NCBI GenBank assembly: GCA_023391175.1
Contig: JAEWBL010000322.1
Coordinates: forward strand, 1 to 5,232
Reading direction: 5' to 3'
From: Pseudomonadota bacterium
Lineage (GTDB): Bacteria; Pseudomonadota; Alphaproteobacteria; Rhizobiales; Xanthobacteraceae
Length of the DNA: 5,232 nt
Program-made: the position numbers and the translations under genes
Notes under the pieces: generated by a model
What the model saw: the letters and a program-made list of their open reading frames with translations, nothing else
What the model was told of the DNA's origin: nothing
Database searches by the model: none
Shown here: in pieces, positions 5,174 to 5,232 of the stretch
How positions within the stretch are numbered: position 1 is the first letter of the stretch
Layout: each line of letters starts with the position of its first letter

Positions 5174-5188
5174 TTGGTCCCGTCCTTT

Positions 5189-5194
5189 AACATA
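5189..5194 (-). promoter_or_regulatory. Weak candidate -10 box for the membrane protein/MATE operon
   Basis: TATGTT on the minus strand resembles a -10 element and would give a leader of about 25 nt. No good -35 box is found at 16-18 bp upstream, so this is tentative. The last bases of the window (5201-5232) show nothing else. Confidence 0.25.
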
Positions 5195-5232
5195 GCTCAA
5201 GGCGCGCCGGGAATGCCGCGGCTAGCAGGGTG

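Overview
The window is a very GC-rich (roughly 70% by eye), densely coded stretch. It looks like chromosomal core or near-core DNA of an alphaproteobacterium, most likely a member of the Hyphomicrobiales (Rhizobiales), and possibly a Xanthobacteraceae-type genome. The basis is the strong G/C preference at third codon positions, the exonuclease/ATP-dependent ligase pair, a rhizobial-type S24 regulator that begins MLTHGKIW, and a small two-helix membrane protein of a type I associate with this order. The taxonomic placement is inference. I see no tRNA, rRNA, IS element, CRISPR array or phage module.

Left block (2-2187, + strand): the 3' part of a ligase-associated metallo-beta-lactamase/beta-CASP exonuclease gene runs into a complete ATP-dependent DNA ligase gene of 543 aa through an ATGA stop/start overlap. 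The ligase's Shine-Dalgarno sequence lies inside a small G/C hairpin, which suggests translational coupling. This pair belongs to a DNA-repair set that usually also includes a DEXH helicase and the phosphoesterase PdeM. Neither follows the ligase here; a 121-bp spacer with a strong 9-bp hairpin follows instead.

Middle block (2309-3558): a minus-strand gene for a 225-aa LexA/CI-like repressor (helix-turn-helix plus S24 Ser-Lys autoprotease) is divergent from a plus-strand DUF952 gene. The 221-bp region between them has locally lower GC and holds several operator-like elements. These are a direct repeat of TTTGTTC and TTTGTAC on an 11-bp period, resembling the alphaproteobacterial LexA box GTTC-N7-GTTC with one mismatch, a perfect GGACT-TC-AGTCC palindrome, and a CGAACG/CGTTCG inverted repeat. 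Candidate promoters for both directions fall on or beside them.

Right block (3562-5158, - strand): a small two-helix membrane protein gene lies 4 bp upstream of a DinF-type MATE transporter gene, probably as one operon. The MATE gene converges on the DUF952 gene with only 3 bp between stop codons.

Three of the gene types (repair exonuclease/ligase, a LexA-like self-cleaving repressor, a DinF-type MATE) belong to families linked to DNA-damage responses in other bacteria. A shared damage-response role is a hypothesis only, because the genes sit in separate transcription units. The most distinctive part of the window is the regulatory region in front of the S24 repressor.
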